Origin: Rallus limicola
Lineage: Eukaryota > Chordata > Aves > Gruiformes > Rallidae
Assembly: GCA_022605955.1 (NCBI GenBank)
Contig: JAKCOZ010000003.1
Coordinates: forward strand, 13,339,331 to 13,403,330
Reading direction: 5' to 3'
DNA: 64,000 bases
Of the stretch, positions 57,366 to 64,000 are shown one piece after another (the first letter of the stretch is position 1; each line of letters starts with the position of its first letter). A program made the position numbers and the translations under genes. The notes under the pieces were generated by a model that saw only the letters and a program-made list of their open reading frames with translations, was not told where the DNA came from and made no database searches.

Positions 57366-60300
57366 CAAGTGTATGTTCTTGCACTGGTTGAAAATAAGAA
57401 TGTCTTTATAGAGGTTTAGACCCACTAGTAATTCAGGAGTATCCTAATTTCAGTCTTTTTGTACTAGACATCACTGTAACTCAATGCACACACATTGTAT
57501 GTAACAAGTTCTCAAAATTACCCTTAATTTCTCTGTTAACTCAATTACTTTGGCTTTTATGTCTTTAAATCCTGGGTGTTGCTTAAATCATTTGTGAATA
57601 TCTGAACATCTAGGGTAGTTGACTATGTAAAAGATGAGACCTGTGTGCAGGTCCTAGCTGCTTAAGAATAATGTTTCTAAGATATTAAATGAGTGTTGGA
57701 GGCTTCTCTGCAAATAAATGCCTTTTTTCATAACACATGTGTGATTCCTAGTCCTAGATTTTTTTCTCCAGGAAACAAGTATAATTATTCTAGGTATGGG
57801 AACAGATTTAAGAGAAAAGACTGAAAGCATAGTACCATTTCCACAAGTTTCAATGATCAGGGTCCACCTACACAATGATACATACAATTTTTTGTGCCAT
57901 CTTTATGTGGACAGGCACAAACTACAGTTGGAAGAACTCATTTGGCAGTAGAAGCTCATTTCCAGCCTCTTTGTCTCCTGGAGACTATGGGATCCCTCCA
58001 CTGAGTGACACATTACATCTTTTGACTGGTGTGCCTTGCTGGAATATTTTTGGGGTTGTCCAAATCATCACCAAATTAGGTACCACAACACTATGACTGA
58101 CAGACCTCTTACAGAAGGACAGGACAATGAAGTGGAGGTACAAGCTCTGCAGCCCTGACAAAAAGAGCAAGAGACATGATTATTTGCTATTAATGCTTGC
58201 TTGTAAGACAATGGTAGTACGTGAACATCCATACCAGCCTGCAAGTACAATCTAATTGACAATACTACAAGCAGCAATAGCATAGAAAAATAATTATTGC
58301 AGGAACGGACTCATGGAACTGATGGCAGATGGGAACCAGCTACCAGAAACCGAATGTTTTCTTTGATTTGCAGCCTGTTTGCAGCTCCTATCTATGAAAG
58401 GAGGAGATCAAGAATGGGCACCCCTAGTTCTTCTATCTATACCTGCTAATTTCTGAGGATCTTTGCCTTGTACATGGATATAAAGAAAGGAAGTAAATGC
58501 TTGTATCAGGTTAAACATATTGCATGTGCAGTACATCACTGATTCCTCATGTGCAGTATGCTTGACCTGTATCTGCAGAGCATAAGGTCTGTTTGGCCCA
58601 CAATTTTATCTGTGAGAGTTTTAGTGGCTTGAAATGTAAGACAGCTTGAAGACCACTGCTGCTGACATCTTTGATTAGGAATTTTCTGCAAAGATGCAGA
58701 TGCAAGTCTCCTCAGACGATGATATATAAGAAATGTCCAGATATGCCCCCAATAGAGTGTCTAATTAATGTTAACATTAGGAAGGCAAATATGTGACAAC
58801 AATTATTCTCTGAAGGTCTTTTTATAATCTAACAGCAGACCTTAAACTCTTCTGTGAATGACAGCCAACAGCTTATATGATATATTTTAGTATCTAAACG
58901 GGGTTTCACCACTGTGGACTTTAAAGCATCTCTACTCAATCAAGAAAGATTCCAGAGAACCCTGAACTCATCTGAGTTCTCTTTGATATGGGTAGTGAGC
59001 AGAGTCCTGGTCAGAGGACTATTCTGGTAATGACGGTTTATCCTCAGCTTCTATCTTTTGCCCTTGTGATGCCGATAAACATAGTCTAAGTCTTGAGAAG
59101 AATGTGAAGAAACAAAAGTTTCAGCATTGTGACATCAACTCCCAGGTATCTGATCTGTGGAGCAGAGACCAGAGATCACAGTGATGTGCAGGGGTGCTCT
59201 CCTGCATTTCACAGAGAAAAAGCACCTAACTCTGCTCCCAGAACAGCTTAAGGCTAACCAAAGAAAAACACTAAGGACAGGGCTGTATCCCATGAATATA
59301 ACCACCAGGAGTTCCCACTTGCTTGCAAGCCACTCAAGAAGATATGCCATTGTGTCTTTCGTTCCAAGAGCTACCTGGCACTATAGACTATGCTAGACAT
59401 AGTGAGCTGTTGCACGTTTTGGCTCCAAATGATCAGAGAATTCATTCAAGATGTTGAACACCATAAAAGCTTCCTGACAAAATTCAGATACACACCTTTT
59501 GACTCATACAGAAATGTCCAAAGGTATCAGAGAAGGAAGGTATGACATTAAGCAGAAAAAAATTCAAGATTCGTAATGTCATAAGGAGATAGTAGTATGA
59601 TTTTATAACCTGAAAAGCAAGGCTATGACCTCATTGTCAAAGGACTGCTCTGTATATTATTCAATATTTTATATAATACATTCATAGTTTGCCAATAATT
59701 TTGATTTAAAGTATATGCTTTTATTCAATAAAGCTGTTAAGGATTATAGCTTAGCCATTGTGGTTGTATGAATTCAATTTTTAGTGTAGATTAAAATTTA
59801 TACCTTTGATCAATCTAATTTTTTTCTTATTACATCATCTCAACCAAAGATAATGTACAAAAAGCCTTCAAAAAGATTACAATATGGATACACACAACCT
59901 CAAGATTAAAAACTGAAAATTCCACCTAAATAAGAATCAAATCAAAAGGAACAAAATCAGACAAATAATATAATATTGGGAGACAGTAGCACTGTTGAAA
60001 AAGATAAAAAACTAAAAAAAAAAAAGAAACTCTGTGCCTGATGCAGGAAACCTTTATACACTTACTCACTTACTGAGTAAACCTTTTCAGGTCTTGACTG
60101 TGGCAAAAGTAAGCTACGTGCCAGCTCGAATAAAACACAGTTTTTTGGACATCTTCCAAACAATTACATGCCAGGATATTGAAAGTTCCAAGTATCCCAT
60201 CTTACCACACAACTAAGGCAAAACTTTTTTTCCCCTCAAGTCACTGTTTTTATCTAAGAAATAGAAGTGTAGGAATGGAAGTGAGTCTGGTCTTAGCCAA

Positions 60301-63300
60301 AAGTGAGTGATATCTATTTGTTTATGTCCTCGCATGCTTCCTATCACTTAGTATAAATGAGTGTCAACCTAATATTTAAGAATACTGATTAGATTGACAG
60401 ACTTTCTTCTCACTTTGAAGACTATTCCTCTCAACTTGCAAACCTATCAGAGTGTGGCAACAGCATCAGAAATGTTTGAGAAATGACAAAAATAAACAGT
60501 ATCTGTTTAGTTACATACCAATCCATTTCTTATCATAAAGTTTTAATAATAAAAGTATTATTTAAAAGAGGCTTCCTCCTTGCATGAATTTAAATACAGC
60601 CAGGTCTTTAAAAGAAATATTTACTAAGCTCTGGATTGTTTACCCACTAACAGTGCATGTAGCCCCATGGTTAAAGCACTGCTATGATAATAAACAGTTT
60701 AAGAAGTACTAAGTAAAAGCAACAGTAAGTGTAAGAACTTAAAACTCTGAATCTCACTGCTTATCATGTGTATGAGATAAAATTTAAACAGTAGCTGAGT
60801 TAACAAGCTTTCTAATTCTTGCTTTGACCATGCTGGGGGGGAAATAAAGCAAAAAAAAAGCTGAGTCGCCTTACTCCAAATGACATATATGAGAGACATG
60901 GCAGTTAATTCTTCACAGATCTGTTTGTTTTTTGGGGTTTTTTTACCCAGGATTTAAGAATCTTTCCTTTGCATCTGTAAATGTTAGAAGTCGTGTCAAA
61001 AACAATGCCAAATCAAAGAGGTGACTTCTTTGTATTTACCTCTGATTGCTGTACAGCTTATATTAACCTTTTACTTGTTAGCTTGGTGAGTGCAGACTTA
61101 GAATTTGTGACACGCAAAAAACATTTCAGCTATAAAATAGCTGCTGCAGAGCAATAATAGACCTTAAGTAATCAGAAAGTCTACGAACTTCAAAAGGCAT
61201 CACATGAAAGAGAAGGTTTGATAAAAATTTCAACACTTCAGAATAAATGATCATTGGAGAGGATCCTGAAAATGGGGATGTATTTTTCCTCACTTCTTGA
61301 ATAAACATTCACAATAATTTAATCCTTTCTGTTGCAGAAAACAGAATCAAATGTAAAAAATCTTTAATATGGCAAGAGTTACATGTTTCTGTTTCTCATT
61401 CTATTGCACAGAATAATCGATTCCTCCACACAATCTGCAGAACAGCCAAAGAACTTCTGTCTTGACTTGGAGGTGCTCTATGAGAACAGCAGCATCTGAG
61501 TACTCCTTTCTATAAATCTGGAGAAAGGGTGTTTCACCTGATGGAACTTGAAAGCTCAGGTCACCTTTTATCTCCTGTACAAAGAAGAGTGATCATACAA
61601 ACCCAAAATTTTTAAAAGGAAATTCTGCTTTGTACCTAGATTACTTGCTTTGTGCAATAGCAAGTGATTAAGAAATCACTCTATGTTTGGATCCCAAAAT
61701 CACAAATGTCAGTAATTAGTCCAGAAATTCCTGAAAACACTTGGGTTTACACATATATTTAAGGGAAGGCATGGTCCCGTGGAAACTTAGAAACCATATT
61801 ATAGATTCTATGGTCTTTAAAGCAAGAAAGCAACTCCCTCAAGCCTCATAAAGAAGGAAGACATGCTTTCAGCAGTAGGCTAAGGCAGGCCAAATTCGTT
61901 GTAATCTGGCTAAACTGTCGGCTTCATCATATATTTTATTGCATTACATGGATTTAAGACTGTATTTGCCTTTAGTTTAAGCAATTTCCAAAGCAGAAGG
62001 TCAAGGCTGTAAAATATGCATGGAAATTTTAATCAACACTTCACTCCAAACAATTTGCAAAATTGAAGAGAGTTTTCAGACGTTTCCAGAATCCTTTGTA
62101 GCTCTTTCTTTGTTGTTTGTTTGTTTTTAATTCAAATACTGACAAGGCTGTTGAAGTCACAAGTTTACAAAGGTAAATTATATTAAATAGGGCTTACTGG
62201 TTTTTCCAGGCACACTACTGAGGCATTATTTTACAAGTGCAGAAAAAAAATTAAATTAAATTATCAGAGAATCACAAATGAACACGTGTATATTAAGCCT
62301 TCTGATCTTTACCATTTTATCTCTAGATGAAATCTGAGTTGGTGTAAGAAACTTCAAAATGGTGCTAATGACACAAACAAGGTACCTTCAAATGTTAACT
62401 ACCTGACCAAAGGCAAGACACATAGAAAATTCAGTGTTTTTCCTTTACTAATCTCCAGACAGGAGAGCGGCCTACGTTTGCTATTCCTATGCAAAATAAT
62501 GCATATTTTAAAGCAAGGGAGAAAAAAATACGATTTTCCCAACATTTCAAACTGTAAATGAGATGTGGGAATTTCTTTTCATTCACTGTGCTTACTCTTT
62601 TAAAAGAAATTGATCAGAGTTATTCTGTGTTAAGATCTTCTGAAATAAGAGTGTTCAATGCTAACTAAATCTAGCATTTCTCAATGGTAAAAAATAGCAA
62701 TATAGGAGATTTTATATGGCAATTTACTAAATATGGCACTTGACACCTGTTCCAAAAGTAATTTAGGTATAGTAATTAGCTAGATATAAGTATTTAGCAA
62801 TATAATTTTAGACTGAACGTATGGGTTGAGACGTCGGAAGAGAAGCATTTGTGTATTGGGTAAGACATAAAGTCCTTTTAGCGCAACAGCCTGTGTCTGG
62901 CACTGAGTTACCACAGAACCAAATGACAGTTGTATAAAAACAGAGCCCACCCCAGGGAAAATAAGATAGAGTCTTCTTCTGATCTGACTTTCTTAGACAG
63001 AATTTATTTCTTTCTGCTAAGAGATAAGATTGGACATACTGAAGAAGTGTCACAAAACAATTTTACAGAAGTTTAGGCAAAACTCTTTCATTTTTTAAAG
63101 GGGGCCTGGAGACTGTGGGTCATGCCTTTGGGTAATATAAGTAAAGCATCTTAGTTATAAATTTAATTATGGGGAATTTCTGAAAATCAAAGTCAATCGA
63201 TTAATGGGTTGGCTTGTCAAACAACTGGTCTGTGCTTCCATAGAAAAAGTCAGTCTGCACTGGATTCTCTTCCCAAGCTTTTGCAACATTACATTTTATT

Positions 63301-64000
63301 TAAAAAACAAAACAAAACCCAACAAAAAACCCCAAAAACCCAACAGGAAAACAAAACCAAAACCAAAATAAAACATGGTAAGATAGAACTGACTTCTGAT
63401 ATGGCCTTAGTGCTACTAATTTTTCCTGATGCTTGCTAGAAGGATTATAAACTGTTCCATAGTTTTGAAAGAAAACAGGTATTCAAGGTCATGAGAAACT
63501 TAAAGGCACTTTCAATCCAGAGTGAACAGGGTACATAGCTCTTCTTTTTCTGAACCATTAGCTAAAAATGGACAGGCAGTAATTACCAAGGAAGCAAATA
63601 GCACACACTTGAATCTGAAGGTTCCTGTTAGTTATAGTTCTTACCTGGGTAGAAGGGGAGTTGTGAGTTTTCCCAGCACAGCTGCAGAGAATTGCTAATT
63701 CTCCAGAACAAATTCAGGCTGAGGTAAGCAAGAACAGCCACTTTGTTTGAATAACTGGTGGATGAGACATTCAGATATCCACTGAAAATATTACTTCCTT
63801 GAAATACCTGGCATCACTTCTCAAAGAGCATTAGATAAAATGCACATACCAGTATGTGTAATTGTGCAACTGACGTTTTAGAGATGGGTCACAGGTCCTG
63901 AGAGACTGCTAGAAATGAGAGGACTGTTTCCATGTCAATTGATACTGGGAACTTGCAAGGAGATAGTTTCATAGAAAATATTTTTTTTAATAAATTTTTA
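57366..64000. other. Unique AT-rich non-coding DNA
   Basis: No gene, RNA or dispersed repeat is recognised over about 6.6 kb. There are short A-rich tracts (for example near 60013-60027). A few moderately GC-richer patches (about 57930-58300 and 58950-59400) have short open frames on both strands with no domain. Confidence 0.5.
63300..63374 (+). repeat. A/C-rich low-complexity tract
   Basis: A string of CAAAA, CCCAAC and CCAAAA words fills about 75 bases with almost no G or T on this strand. The pattern is simple-sequence-like rather than a poly(A) tail of an identifiable insertion; no LINE or SINE body precedes it. Confidence 0.85.

Noticed and set aside
60005..60030. A-run as the tail of a retrotransposed gene copy
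   Set aside because: No spliced-gene-like or LINE/SINE sequence precedes it and no target duplication was found.
60655..60695. tRNA-like or SINE-like word CCCCATGGTTAAAGCACT
   Set aside because: There is no matching B box, no acceptor-stem pairing and no poly(A) or tail; it is a chance match.

Overview
This window looks like nuclear DNA of a bird, most likely a non-galliform (neoavian or passerine-type) species. It is AT-rich and gene-poor, and almost everything recognisable is CR1 LINE debris or solo LTRs of avian ERVL-type endogenous retroviruses. The CR1 copies are marked by the 3' octamer ATTCTATG or its complement CACAGAAT, by 5' truncation, and by reading frames of the CR1 endonuclease/reverse transcriptase. 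I see no convincing host protein-coding exon, tRNA, rRNA, CRISPR array or prokaryotic-style gene. It is best read as intergenic DNA or the interior of a very large intron.

Layout. 1-10.4 kb is mostly unique AT-rich DNA, holding one ERVL-type solo LTR (2440-2792) with a clean 5-bp target duplication, one short reverse-strand CR1 (6292-6462) and a possible decayed LTR (about 8341-8575). 10.4-15.7 kb has a forward CR1, a cryptic octamer repeat and an internally deleted LTR. 15.7-27.7 kb is the repeat core: a short forward CR1; a forward CR1 split by a reverse-strand CR1 (16838-18660); a 3.1-kb forward CR1 that keeps the end of ORF1 and a degraded ORF2 (20396-23480); a better preserved CR1 3' half (24532-25628); and one more short CR1 tail. 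27.7-39.9 kb carries older CR1 pieces on both strands, one very ancient CR1, a G-rich block of unknown origin and a probable L2 LINE relic, a rare fossil in birds. 39.9-54.2 kb is about 14 kb with no repeat that I can recognise. 54.2-57.4 kb has two more solo LTRs, and 57.4-64 kb is again unique AT-rich DNA.

How the parts relate. No genes act together here. The window is a record of insertions of different ages: L2-like and ancient CR1 relics are oldest, then several CR1 waves (with one nested event giving relative age), and ERVL-type LTRs reduced to solo copies. All four clear LTRs point the same way (+). The candidate functional signals, meaning dense transcription-factor-like motif clusters in the unique AT-rich parts and one splice-donor-terminated reading frame, are inference only and are listed under findings.
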